DNA of 64,000 nt. It comes from Macrocystis pyrifera. Its lineage: Eukaryota; Sar; Phaeophyceae; Laminariales; Laminariaceae. Below the pieces are notes generated by a model. That model did no database searches. It saw only the letters and a list, made by a program, of their open reading frames with translations, and was not told the origin of the DNA. The DNA is taken from contig JASSKH010000006.1 in assembly GCA_031763025.1 (NCBI GenBank), positions 6,321,691 to 6,385,690 on the forward strand. The letters run 5' to 3'. A program made the position numbers and the translations under genes. Below are positions 1 through 12,800 of this stretch, piece by piece (position 1 is the stretch's first letter; every line of letters begins with the position of its first letter).

Positions 1-822
1 AGGCTCCAACGAAAACTACACGTCGTAGCCAGCCCGCCACGCCGAAGTACCCAAACAGGCATATACAACCGTAGTGCATCTCACTCCACCCTTCGCCAGC
101 AAGCCACAGCCGGCATACACCTATGAATACCCGCCAATTACGTGCAGCACCTTACCGTTACCGGCTGCCGGCTACCGAAAACGTGTGCTAGGGTAGAGGG
201 CTAGGGCAGAGGCAGTACCTGTCTTTGGCTACAGTAGCCTATGATACTCACTTCAGAAGCTCTACGTCACCCCCCAGAGGTGCTGATTGAGAGAAGGAAA
301 AAAAAAAGGGGGGGGGACGCTACACCTCGGCCTATCGTCGTCGATTGTTCGAACTATACTGCAAAAAAAAAAACAAAGGTGCTATTCCCGGTGACATTTG
401 CTACTTTCTCAGTTGATGAGACTATCGATGAATAAGTCAGTCAGAAATATTTTGGCCATAGAAAGGTACAGTATCTCTATCGTTTCACACGCCAACCGTT
501 GTACCGAAGGGGCAAAAATCGTGGAATCTACTGGTTATTCCAAGATTCGGCACAAGCCTCGTGGACAAGACGCCGCGAAACCAAGTTGTGCTCGGTCAGA
601 CTCTGGCAAGGTCCAGCCCTGTTGTTACCTCAATATTAATAGTCAATTTTGCATATCGGAACCGGGTGTGCTGCTTCAGATAGGCCCTAGCGATTTGCAC
701 GCGCTATGATAAGATGATAAGATGATCTCGCGAAGGTGAAAACAGAACGTGCATGAGAATCCCTCGTCATTTTCGTCATTTTCAGATATCGCAGAGTGAC
801 TATGATACCGCCACATCTTCAC

Positions 823-3800
823 CTTCTTGATGCGGTTGATCTTATCGTCTTGCGACAGGCTGCCCTTGACGCGCGCGATGGCGCGGTAGCTCTCCAAGAT
901 CTGGGCGAGAGAAAGAGGGAAACAGAGACAGATGTCAACCAACAAACGACCTAAAGTAATATCGCACCAATGGAAGGAACGGTGTCTATAACGATTCTGC
1001 CTCGAATCCCGATGAACGCACACCAGCCGCCTCGCGCTATCATACCATGCGATTGTACTCACATCTCTGGCAGACAGGCTCTTGATCTTCTGGCCGAAAG
1101 ACAACGTCCCCTGCGCCTTGGTCGAGTGCTGCGCGACCTCTCCCAGATCGCCCGCCTTGACAGCTGCGGCTTTAATCTGAAATATTCAAGACACCGCGAG
1201 ACCCATCAGAAGATGCTCCTATTCGCACAAAACCGAGCGTGCGTCGGACACCCAAGCAACAAGCACAGCACTCCTAGGGAGTAGCACTATCGACGGACGC
1301 CGCTCAGCTCGCAAGCGCACAGCCGTCGAACAAGATCGATGCAAGCTTCAAGGATGAGGTGCATACGGGCTGCGGTGCCGCAAGCGGCGCCCAAAACCCC
1401 AGAAGGGTGACGTACGGCACACGAAAAAAAAAACAGCGCCCCTCGCCGAAAGCTGGAAAGCATGCATGGGTTAATGGTGATAAATGCGGGCCACAGGGAA
1501 CCACCTTCGGCGTGATGCCGCCGCGTCCCGAAAAAAACCCCGACTACGGCCACACTTCCAGCGCTCAAGAATAACCAACATGCTATAACTAGCCGCCGTT
1601 TTCCCTCACATACTGCCCACGAAAGCTGCAACACAATCTACCTGCATTCCCCCTGCCCCCCCGCCTCTCGTCTCCTTCTCACGCGGTAGCTTTGCTTCCA
1701 AACTGATACGGTCACGCCGCGAAGCCTCCCGCTACGCTTCGTCAACGGCACGCCTCCAACGGCCCTACCCACAAAAATAGAAATGGACAAAAAACAAGCT
1801 CCCCTCCGCCCCCCGCTCCCGAAATCCTTAGATCTACCAGGCCTCACGTCCTTCGCGGAACGCCCGGTAGCCCCTTGAATTGCCTTCTGCAGGACGGCAT
1901 CTCCTATGCCCAGCTCCACCCCCTCGTAGGCTGGCGCCAACTGTTTCATCGTGGGAGTTTCGTAGCGAAGTAGGACGGCGGAAATTTCCATCACGCATGC
2001 TTTATCGCGCGCATGTTTTATCGCGTGTATTTTAGGGCGCATGCTTCATGGTGCAACATTCGTCGCGCGAGTGCTTCATGACACATACATAGCGCATGTT
2101 AAACATCGCGCATGCTTCATCGAGAGAGGTATCTCATCGCGGACGTTTCATCGTGGGCGTGGTCCATCACGCATCACGCATGTGTCCTCGCGCACGTTTC
2201 ATCGCGCACTTGAACAAACGCAAAACGCCGAGTCTGGCCTCTGCCTTCAGGCATCATGCCGGTCTCAATGGAACCCAATGCCCAACCACGGTGTGGACGG
2301 CGGGTGGAGCACGATCGTCGGTGTGCGACGTTGATGTGTCAAACGGTGATACCGAAACCAGATGGGGTAAGGCGACGAAAAAAAAAAACAACGATCGACA
2401 CTAAGCATGCGAAGGATACCTGTATAGAGCAAACAACACAGCAAGAATCACGTGGCAAAAAGAGGCGCAATGCCATGCTATTGGTGCACATGCCGCACAA
2501 GTTCCACACCAAAAAAGAAAACGCACCGTGGCAGTGTCTCGCAGAACGGTATAGATTATTAAAAACACTAGGGCACCTGAAAAGGAGATGCCATCGCGAA
2601 TGCGCCATCACGTCCACAAAAAAGGCCTCAGCAAAAAAAATATGAAAATGTAGAAGCATACATAGGCGAGGCAACGTCGATCGAGCTTTTTGAGCCGCTT
2701 GCCTGCGAGGCACCGCAGGCACAACAAGTGTCTCTCCAAACAACTCATCGGTCAGATTGGAACACGTGACAGCAGCACCAGGTTCCCGGCGTCGGTAATA
2801 AGCCGTTGGTAGCGGTAAGGACGGGGTCTGCAGCCACGGTAACGGCGGTGGCGGCAGCCCCGAGACACATCCGTTTTCAACTGCCGATCACGACATGAAA
2901 CACCGCTGAACGTGCCCGCTGCATCTGGAGCAGGGCCGGCGCTTATCTGCCCGTTAAGATCACTCCCACACGTCGGTCGGACGCAGAACGGCTTCGCTGG
3001 CCGCAAAAATCGCCGCTGTACTCGGGACACAGAGCCGATCAGGGGGTTCCTTCACAGCGAAGGAGAACGCTCCAAAACTACAGTTCAACACAGGAGAGGG
3101 ATGCACTTTTAACCTTCAAGTCGTCATCATGCTTCGACCGCATACCTCGTTACACGCGAGGTAGACGCAGGGGACCAGGTCTTCCGGCGTAAGAGAGATG
3201 ACGGTGCACAGGAAACCGCGTACGATCTCCTGGATCTCCAACCTGACGGAAGGACACAACAATGTACCAACAGAGGAAAGGAGCATCGCCGTACAGGGCG
3301 GCAGTAAGCCGGGGCAGAAGCCGTGGCAACAACATCAGTGGATAAACCAGCGGCGGCGACAGTTATGCAACAATGTGGGGGGCTCAACCTGCAATCGGAA
3401 AATATGTGAGTGCACCCACGAGCGCAAAGTCAGGGAGGGCCTTGCCGACGCAGCTGCCAAACCGATATTTCATCATCCATGTAAAAAATCTCGACACAAC
3501 AGCCCTGCGACTCGGATGGAATACCGCGCCATACCCCCCCCCATCGAAGGCGACAAAAAAAAAAAGAAGCACGAGTAACTCCTCTACCATGGCTTCGAAG
3601 CACGAACAAGGAAGGCCTGTCCGGCCAGCATCTCCCAGATGTCCCAAAGAGTCTACACAAACACAGCAGCACGCCTTCGCAAGCCTCCCCCCGCTCACAC
3701 CCCATCCCCCGCACCCCGGCAACAGAAGCAGCAGCACCAGGCTTCACGCAGCCAGCGCGTTACCTCTTGGACGTCTGCTCCACCCTGTCGAACACCTCCG

Positions 3801-6800
3801 CCACGGCTTCAAACGGCACGGGCTGGCCCTTCTTCCACGATGCCTTGGCGACGAGGTCCTCGGTCTTGGACACTACCATGGTGGCGGCCGTGCTCCCCTG
3901 AAAGACGAGTGTGAGTGACGACGCCAAGACGGCGAGTTTCCAAGTTTTTTCAAGTTAACACACCTATATAGAGGCATTATTTACAATATGTAGTTCAGGG
4001 GACGATGCCGCCAGCGATTTTTCCCAGCAGAGCTGCACCCACAGAGGAGGCCATAACATTTATCCCCATCATCAACACCAACATTGCCATTCTCACTATC
4101 GTCGTCATCCCGGCTGTTGGCGCGATTCACCGCTCTGGCAGGTGGTCCATTCTAACCCATCATCATCATCATCAATATTATCATCATCAATATCATCATC
4201 ATCATCATCACCCCCTTCACAAACCATCATCATCGTCATCATCGTCATCAATACCATCTTGATCGCTCATCACCGTCATCCTCATCACCATCATCAGCAG
4301 CACCATCACCGGCATCTAGAGAGCCCTACCGTACTGCATCCTACTCTACCGTACCCGTACCTTGACCACCTTCTTCTTCGTCGCAGCTGGGGTGTTCTTG
4401 GCCTTCTTAGCGCCCGCCATGAGCGCCATGGTCACGGTGCCCCCCTTCCGTTTCGGTGCAGCTTCCTCTTCTTCCTCATCCTCCTCGTCATCCTCATCCT
4501 CATCATCTTCGTCCTCCTCCTCAGCATCCTCATCATCGTCGTCGTCCTGGACATCCTCAGCAGCCGTATCGGGCTCATGCTCGTCCATCTCCTCCGTTTC
4601 CTCGGACTTTTTTGCGGCGTTTTCTATGAGCGGAGCGGCGGGCGTGGCGCGACGATACTTTTTCGTGAAACGTTAATGAGAAAAATGCAAAAGTTGGCTA
4701 GGTATTGGAGATACTGTAGTGGCTATCCCTACCTCTTGGTCGAACCTAAAAGGGGTCGACCAAAGAGGTCCGGCAAGTTTATGACATGCACACTGGTGGA
4801 GTGCCATGTTAAAATCTGTGTTCTACAGATGGACTAGAACCGGTACACAAATAAGAAAGTGTGTTGGGCGTAAGCTTTTTTTTACCCAGATCTCCAAGGA
4901 GGATCAAAAAAAAAAAAAAAAAAAAAAATGTAGTTGCAGCGGTGCCAACCCTACGACCAATTGGGTTTCCTTGTTCGTAGGAAGGCTTGTCTGGTACCCT
5001 CCACTTACTAAGGCGAGAGCCGAATCCTGCGGCACAACTTCACATCCTGTTTCTGCCGACGTTCGATCGGCCGTCTCTAGCCGCCCAAAACAAATGCTGC
5101 TGCAGAGCGGTGCAGAACCGTCAACAAAGCGAGCGCTCTACGACTGTCTGCGTTGCCACGTTGCCTCTCGGATAGATACCCTACGAGCGGTGACTTCGCA
5201 CGACAGAGGCGAGATCATTTTTCAGCGGTCGTTTTCCAAGACAACGGTAAGGGATCTAAAGTCGAACACTATAATCTCGGAAATCTCGACCAGATATTTC
5301 CGAAAAAACGCCTCCATTGTTCGGTGTTGGCAACCATTCCGTTCTGGGAAAATCGAGCGCTAAAAAACGATCACACCCCTGTGCCAAGTCAACGCACTCA
5401 AGGTACTATTTTTATGTTAATAGTCGAAATCGCGACTTCTCCCACCTCTGCTGCCCACAAAATTGCGCGACCTCTGCGCCATCGCAGATTCCACCGCGAA
5501 TACCAACATTACCAACGCCGACCGTTTCTCAACTGCTTCTACTTACGGACAAAAGGAGGTGCTACTTCACACAGCCGCCTGAAACATGCCAGTAGGGAAT
5601 AGGGAATAGGGGACAGGGAATGCCCTATTCGGGGATGCTTTACTGTTTGAGCTGGGTGAAGCGGGAGCAATTCTCAAGATAACTTGAAGTCGGAGATCGG
5701 GGCCGTTTTTACCGAAGTTCTCCAAAAAAACGCCTCCCACTGACGCACTAAGTTGACCACAGCTACACATGTTCTCCAGCGCGACTTCCTAGCGAGACTA
5801 AGGCAATGCCATGTCGTAGTGAATTTGAGCGCCGCAATCCCGTCACCTTCATGCCTTTTTACCACAGGAGTCACATGATACTGTGTCCAATCTCAACGGC
5901 GGTGCAAGATATATGCTCACTTTTATCCTTGGTCTTCGCGCTGGCCCTCGTCGGCCGAGTAGCCTTCACCCTCTGCACACCATCAACCAACGACAAAGGT
6001 CCAAATTTCATCAAGGGTGGTGCGGGGGTTAAGAACTTCAAACGCAGAGAAGAGGGGGGAAGGGGAGGGGGCAATCCCATTCTCAACATCGCCTCCGGTG
6101 AGTGTCCACCGGCTCATGCTCGGGTCTCTACAGGCAAGGCAGTTACGGTATATCATACGTAAGGTAAGGTAGCAGCTGAATGCGCTGGAAGCGCTTGTAT
6201 GTGCGAGGCTAAGCTAACGTCCGCCATACAGCATTCTTCGCCCACGCAGCAGAGAGCCTTCGAACCAGCAATCAGGCACCTTCTCCATCCAACTAACGAA
6301 GTAGTACATACACCCCCTCAAGACCACAAGACCACCGCTTCAATAGCAACCCGGGAGACAGGCTGCGTTACACACTACTTTAGTACAACCGCTCCACCAA
6401 ATCCTATTACCCCGGAAAAATGATGCCGAGATTCTTGCGTTGAGTTATTTCTTAAGCGAGAGCCGGTACCGGTATGCGCCTTTCCAAGAAGTATTGCCGG
6501 TATTATTGATTATTTACTTTTAGCCCCGCTTCAACCACTACACCTGTATCTGGTAGTGACTGCAAGGCACGGCAACAGACAGAGATGCTATACCTCCGGC
6601 CTTGTGCATGCATGACACTACGGGTGCTGCCATGTGCTGATTATATGTTTCGAAAATACATATCGCTGTAATTTGTATATGCTTGGAGTCTTAACTCAAC
6701 GCACGCAGGCGGCGAGCCGGTCGACGGAGGGTACGCAGGTATCGTCCTTGACTCCCAGGGTCGAAAACAGTGACAGCCAGATACTCGGGCCCTTTTCACG

Positions 6801-8613
6801 CAACCATGCTTGCTTTCGGAATGCCGGTAACGATAAAAAAAAAAAAAAAAACTTGCATAGCACGAGGTGCGCTGAAATGGTCTGTCACTCGACAACAGTG
6901 GCATCGAGAAGACCGGATCCCTCTCATGTAACCATTGCTGCTTTTGGAAGCTCGGGGCCGATGCAAACAAAACTGTGTAACACAAGCCGCGCTGGAATCG
7001 TCTAGCACAAGACGCGGTGGAATTATACTCTGTACGTCGCTCATTAACAGCAGCGGCAGCAAACGAGTCGGGCCCTTCTGAAAACCACCATGGCTGAATT
7101 TGGAAAGTCTGGGGGGCGATGTGAACACTCGTCAGGCGCAAAACAAAGCAGACGCCGTTTGACAACCCCTTTCACTTCATGCGTTGCGGCAGCGGCGGTG
7201 TGATAGACAGCAGGGGCAAGGCAAGCAAGTGGGCGAAATGTAAGGGTATAATGCTCGCCCATGTGAGGATAGAAGACAGGATAGGTACCTTGGCCGGGCT
7301 GGCGGGAGAATTTTCCTTTTCGTCGTCCTCGCCGTCCTCCACCTCCATCCCGTTGGCCTCGCCGCTAGCGGCTTTCTCGCTCTCCCCGTCGCCTTCTCCG
7401 AACATCTCGTCATCACTGCGGCCGTCGTGTTTTAGCAATCGGTTGGTTCGGAGTGGCAAAAAAATCAAGTTCGCTGTCGTTGTCATCACTCGGACCGTCG
7501 ATGCTCCCTCCGGCACTGCCGCTCAAGCTCCCCGCCCTTCTACAGACCAGGTATGGACGACAGGATTGGCCGGTGAAGGCCATGGCCGGCATTTATCACC
7601 CCCCCCGTGCCGCAATCGCTTGGGCGGTAGGATAGGGTAGGGTAGGGTAGGGTAGGGTAGGGTGGGTCCCGACGAAAGCTCGGGGAGATTGACATTGCCT
7701 TGTTTTGGAGCAGGGGTGCTGTTGTGTTCCGAAAATAATCCAGGGGTGATGTTAATCGTAGTAGTACGTAAATTGTGTGTGGTCATACTTCGAGAGAAAC
7801 ACCGAACCATAGAACCCAAAGAATTATCGAAAAAATCAAAATCGCGAGGGTTGGACGTACTGTAGGAGGCAATAAAAAGCATATCAGCGACACAGCAACG
7901 CCGCGGGAGGTACTCGAAAGGGCGGAAAAAAAAGCTTTAAAGCACCGACCTTCGTCAATTTACGGATGTGCTAGGTATTTACCCACAACGTACCACCACT
8001 CCAAAACAGCAACCCTTCCAGTTGAGACTGTTCTGATTTTATGCTTCCATCCCATTTACTTTACTGTTTTCTGAACAGAAGAGTTCATAGCCGTTGAAAC
8101 TGCGCATCCGAGCTTCCGCTTGAATTCCACGCAAGTGCCTCTGGCAACCCACCTATCTTCCACCGTGACTTTCTTGGCGAGTCGACGAAGCCTCTTCGGT
8201 TGCACGGGCGCATCCTCCTCCTCTCCCTCCCGCTCCGCCTCCTCCTCGGCCTCTTGTTCCAACTTGTCCGTCCCCGCTGCGCTAACACCCCCCCCCCGCC
8301 CTCACCCCCAGCCCCCTCCTCAGCCTTGCGCTTTCCTGCCGCCTTCTTGGAAGGAGACCCTCCTTCCTCCTCCTCTCCGTCCTCCTCCCCGCTAGAAACA
8401 GGCTTAGCAGGCGAAGTCGGGGCCGAAGTCGGGGCCGATGGCTTCGCTTTGGCGGCAGCGGCGGCAACCTTGCCTTTCGGTTTCGAATCCGCTTTCGCCT
8501 TGGGCTTGGCCTTGGGAGTGGCCTTGGGCGGAGGTTTCGTGGAGGGAGGGAGGCGGGATTTCTTTGGGGATGGCAGGGTGCCCGCGCCCTCTTTCGGGGT
8601 CCCGAAGAAGGAT
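823..8613 (-). CDS. LIG1: DNA ligase I (ATP-dependent), 5' portion, eight exons, runs off left edge
   Basis: Seals nicks between Okazaki fragments and in excision repair, acting in the nucleus. Exons on the minus strand in transcription order: 8613-8153, 7415-7289, 4657-4361, 3897-3764, 3242-3146, 1940-1848, 1176-1063 and 900-823. All have AG/GT borders and every splice phase agrees. The first exon opens with SFFGTPKEG, like the second half of the PIP box of ligase I (family: QxxIxxFF, binds PCNA), then Lys/Pro- and Glu-rich disordered sequence. The next exons hold acidic runs. Exon five onward is the ligase DNA-binding domain: GQPVPFEAVAEVFD, SLTPEDLVPCVYLACNE, LAPAYEGVELGIGDAVLQKA, GDLGEVAQHS and ILESYRAIARVKGSLSQDDK match the family in order. 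The catalytic KxDG and OB-fold exons must lie left of position 817. The start exon with the initiator Met is not found. A frame change occurs at a run of ten C (8288-8297, plus strand). Identity is sure; exact N-terminus is not. Confidence 0.92.
4150..4310. repeat. ATC/CAT trinucleotide microsatellite in a LIG1 intron
   Basis: Imperfect runs of CAT, ATC and CATCGT units, with TAT interruptions. They lie between the LIG1 acidic exon (donor at 4360) and the next exon (acceptor at 3898). On the coding strand they would read as Asp or Met runs, but the frames are broken by stops and the flanking exon phases already agree without this stretch, so I treat it as intronic. Confidence 0.75.
4895..5395. 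repeat. Dispersed repeat fragments in a LIG1 intron
   Basis: The stretch from about 4925 to 5075 resembles the reverse complement of 20775-20970 (shared words such as TTGCAGCGGTGCCAA and TTGGGTTTC next to the CTACGG or GTAGG context). The stretch 5260-5395 shares phrases with 22930-23110 (AGCGCTGAAAAACGA-like and ACACCCCTGTGC). These are diverged copies of repeats. A poly-A run of about 22 precedes them. No gene is seen between 4658 and 7288 on either strand. Confidence 0.5.
6775..7130. repeat. Diverged tandem repeat, about three units of 130-150 bp
   Basis: Three successive blocks begin with CGGGCCCTT or CGGGGCCGA-like words, followed by AACCATGCTTGC, AACCATTGCTGC or ACCACCATGGCTG, then TTTCGGAA, TTTTGGAA or TTTGGAAA, then a GCGCTGGAAT-like end. 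Units have drifted by substitutions and by a poly-A run (about 6836-6851). It lies in the large LIG1 intron. Confidence 0.6.
7633..7663 (+). repeat. Pentamer microsatellite (TAGGG)6
   Basis: Six clean units of TAGGG in a LIG1 intron. The unit is one base short of the TTAGGG telomere repeat, so this is an interstitial G-rich microsatellite rather than true telomere sequence. Confidence 0.85.
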
Positions 8614-9283
8614 CTACGGTAGCGGGGGTGGGGGGGGGGGGGAGAGACGCGGCCCCGGGAAGGAACGGCGGGGGCGGCGAGGGGTGAACGTGAAAGCTTA
8701 CACGAACGAAAATCTGGGGTCTGTAGAAGGGTACTGCTGAATACTGCTATCGCTATACGACCCGCGTCTGGGTCCCGGCCGAGCTCCGCGACGAGCGCTC
8801 TGGGCGTCCAAAGTCACGCAGGTCGGCTCTTTCTCAAGGGGTGGCGTTCCACGTCGTCGAGCCATGCAGGGCGACATAAACCCACAAAATCTCAAGCCGC
8901 TGTTTTTTTGCGTCCAAGCAGCTGCCTGCGAGTCGGTCTGCCTGTCTGTCGGCGTGTCTGCGCTCCAACCTCTTTCGTTTGTTACAGTCACGGCTCATTC
9001 CTCCGTGACAGCCACAGCGTGTTTGGCCATGACCTGCAAAGAGCGCAAATATCACCTACAGTAGAATCCCAACAGCGGTGAAAAAACATTGATAAAAATG
9101 ATTTCGTTCCGAAAATTTCGGGGGGATTGCGTATTTTTTCAAAGGTTGAATATTGAAGATAGCCTATAAGTTCGACCATCATCACGCCCCCCACCAACCA
9201 TTGTCACAAACATAAGTTGACAGCTCGTCCCTCGAATTCTAGCGTCCAAACACGAGCTTCCAACATTATAACTATGCCTGGCC

Positions 9284-9842
9284 ACAGCAATCGTGCCACC
9301 TCATCTCCTGCAGCCTCCCAAGACGCTGCATGTTCGACTTCTGGAGGCTCTTCGTCTGCCTCCGCTGCCACTGCAGCCTTTTCGTTTCGCCCTGCCGCCG
9401 CGGCAGAGGCGGTCGCTCTCCCTGCCACGCTCGAACGTGGAAGGGAAAATGAGGTTAAAGGAAAACGCGAGCTGGCATTCGATTGCCCGCGTACCCTCTG
9501 CAAAGAACCCCTGTTCATCAACAAGAACCCGACGAACCATAAATCCGATAACCCAGCGTGCCGAACAAAGAAGTGTACCGTATAGGGCACGCTGGGTAAT
9601 TGGAGAGGTCGCTCCGCGGACTCGTCTTGAAGAACAGGGGCACCCCGCAGAGGGTGCGTGGGCAGTCAATTGCCAGCTCGCGTTCTGGTTGGACCTATTC
9701 CCCCCCTCCACGTTCAGGCGTGGCAGGGAGAGCGGCCGTCCCTGCAGCGCCAGCAGAGGCAGACGGAGAGCCTGCAGAGGTCGAAGACACAGCGGCTTGG
9801 GATGCGGCTGGAGATGAGGTGGCACGGTTGCTGTAGCGAGGC
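9284..9842. mobile_element. Foldback (long inverted repeat) element
   Basis: The arm 9284-9565 reappears inverted at 9586-9842 with moderate divergence. Both arms read, from outside inward, words such as CGTGCCACCTCATCTCC, GCTCTCCCTGCCACGC and GCGAGCTGGCA; the centre holds GATAACCCAGCGTGCC opposite GGGCACGCTGGGTAAT. A frame from 9262 to 9585 is open on the plus strand and its mirror on the minus strand is also open (Ser/Ala-rich, then CPRTLC and C-x6-C-like residues). I cannot tell whether this ever coded for protein. No target duplication was identified. Confidence 0.7.
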
Positions 9843-12800
9843 CCATCGATGAGGTTGAAAGCTCGCGTTGGGACGCGATCGTAGGAAGGTCATAGGTCGT
9901 AGGACAAGATGGGAGCGCACTTGTTGCCGACGAGATGACGTCGACGAGCCTACATTTCAGGTAGAGCTTCTACTGCTGACCGAGCTGGTCCGGTCAAGAG
10001 GGCCAGGCGGTACCTGCCGGCACATCCCTACCTCAGTTTTGCGACCATCGAGCTGAAAAAAATGTGTGCAAGCTCCTCATCGCACCTCAAAACGATTATC
10101 TGTGGATTTACTCCTTTATCGGGAAGGGGGGGGTGTACTCGATATCATGCATGGCTGTAGTCGTATGACTATAGACCCTCGCATCCCTACAATGACGGAC
10201 CAAGTCGGGGTTTCACCGACCAGGCAGGCATTGCATGCACCAAAAAGCGCGAAGCGCCGTGGGAGGTGATGATTGTTTCGAGAAAAAAAAACGGTCGACA
10301 TTATGGCCGAACAAAAGGGGACAAAAACGGAATTTTTTATGAAGCTCTACACAGCTTGTAGACGAGGGCGACGCCAACCGCGCGTAAAAGGCTCAGGCAA
10401 TAAAACGATAAGCTGGGGTGGGAAATTCAGATTTCGGCATCCTCTCACGGATTAAATCCTTCGTAACTACTAACGTAATGTAAACAACGAATCAGGCGAT
10501 GGTGAGCATATCGAGTGTTTCGCCACGCCTAAGGAACGTTTACGCCGATAATCACTGGCATCCGCTCCCACGGGCCGCGAATAATAACACAGGGTGTTTG
10601 CGCAGACACTTTTTCGGAAAATACTCTACCTGACGCTAAAAAAAGTGAATTTCCTTCCCTCCCCATTTGGTTGTGCCTGTGCAGAAGAAAGTCCAAAAAC
10701 GAAAAACGACTTCCCAACCCCCCGTGCAGCGTCAGACATAGGAGCGGGGGTGCACGGCAAACAAACAGAAATACCTGTGTTGGATTATTTGGCCGCACGC
10801 CCATGGTCTTACTTGGAGCCCCGTAGTACAGGCCAATTAGCGTTCCATTTTATTTTTCCTAACCAACGAAATTAATGCAAAAAAAAAAAAAAGGTTGGAG
10901 GGTGTTCCTGTTATACACCTCACAAAACCGGAGGGATTGTGACCAATCGAGGGCATTACGGGGAGTTATGGCGGTGGAACCCATCATCCCGTCCGTCGCC
11001 TAGGCTCTGTTTCCGCTGCTTTTAAACCTAAGGTGGTCAACGCGAGGACGGCCGTCTCGGCTGTTGTAGTGCTGTAAAGCGGCCAGAGGGGTGTAGGAAC
11101 CGAATTGCCGAGGGAACGGGCAAGCTATTCATGATCCAGGTGTTTTATCTTCCCAGAGTTGAAAATCAGCTGTGATGACGATGGAGATAGGTCTTGGTCG
11201 TCGCAGTATGAGAGCCTACAGCACAGCAGGCGGAACTTCGTCGCCTTGTGGGAGACTTAGACTTCTTTAGTGGAGCGCTACCAGCTTGCCTTCAGGACCG
11301 ATACACCAGAGGAGACGCCTTTACACCAGGTGCCTGTTACTGTAGTGTCGTGTTGTTGTACTAGAGTATCGACTAGTACAGAGTTTAAGTGTGTATCGTA
11401 TATACGTTCGTTCAACCACTGCTGTAGACTTCCTTTCATACCGATCAGGTATAACCGTGCGTACTTGGTACAAGGTGTACTGCTTTACGTACTTGTACCA
11501 ATACCTCTAGGTGCGCTATATACTACTTGGGCAGGACATACCCCTATTGCCTGCACCGTACAGGCCTCGGCTGTTTCTCTGTACTCGTGCCTTCCCCCAC
11601 AGCAACAGCAGCCGTGTTTATTGTTTGAGCTATACCTGGTACTGCACGGCTCATTCATATTCTACCCGCTACCCTTCTGGACGGAAATATAGGTAGCGTT
11701 CACACCTTAAATGTGAACACAAAAACATATACCGCATATATTTCCGTTTGAGAGTGGTATGTACTACAGTACAAAGCACTCGTGCTGTAGAGCTACAGCC
11801 CTGTGACAAGCAACAACTGCCTGCGAGGCACCTCTTGGTCTCATCGCTACACGCAACCGGCTGTGTATCGGTTGGACTTGCGCAGCAGTCCACCCTACAC
11901 ACATGGTAGTTACTGGGCACCACACTGGTTATATATGTACCTACAGCAGCAGCACTGACAGGAGCAGTGATCGATACCATTCTTATGCCGTGTGTTTTGG
12001 TATGATTAATCGAACGATGATTGCCGTTCAAAATGTTGAGAGCAATGCGGAGGGGTGATGGTACTGACAGTATTGCTGGCACTGATGATGCACTCGTAAG
12101 ACCTTCTGCTCTCTCTCCTCTATGCAATCACGCCTCTGTCTCCCTCTCACTCAAGACGTAGTCAATCACCAGCAGGCGGTATGCTGACACCAGAGAAAAT
12201 AACTATGGTACGCGACAGGAGTTAACAATTTCAAGATCGATATTTGGTCAAAGAGAAGAATGTGGCAATTTTTATATTGGGAATTGAGTCGGGCACACCC
12301 TGCCTTACATGGGAGGAATTAGAGCCTGGCCCCAAAATAAGAATATCACATATTCTACAGTTGTGTCTCATACTGACTACACGTGGTGTTTGTCGTGCGA
12401 TGGTCTTGTACGCAACCGAAAGCGATGCCCTTGCAGCGGTGGGGACGGCTTAGAGGGAGCAGGAGCACCAAAATAGGTGTTGCATGTTGAGCGAATCAAT
12501 TCGCCGGCGAAGGACAACAAACCAAGCAATAGTAAGCGATAGCCATGCATGAGAGTCGGCGCAAGGAACAGGCCCGGCGGGTGAGGGTGGAGAGGGTTGC
12601 ACGCTCAACCCCATGCCAGGACTCAAGTCCGGAAGTGCACGCCGTGGTGAAAACGCCAACGGGAAAGGTGCTCCTCTTGGCAGACGGGAAAGGCCACCAT
12701 ACCTGCCAGGCGCGGCGAGTGACCTACCTGCGACGGAGATGGGGCAGAGGGAACTCGCCTCGCCGCCGGATTCATTTCCTTGGTGAAACATTTCACGGTG

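Noticed and set aside
4150-4310. Asp/Met-coding reading of the CAT/ATC repeats as a LIG1 exon
   Set aside because: The exons on both sides join in phase without it, and each frame meets a stop.
7633-7663. Telomere sequence
   Set aside because: Unit is TAGGG, not TTAGGG, only six copies, and lies within a gene intron.
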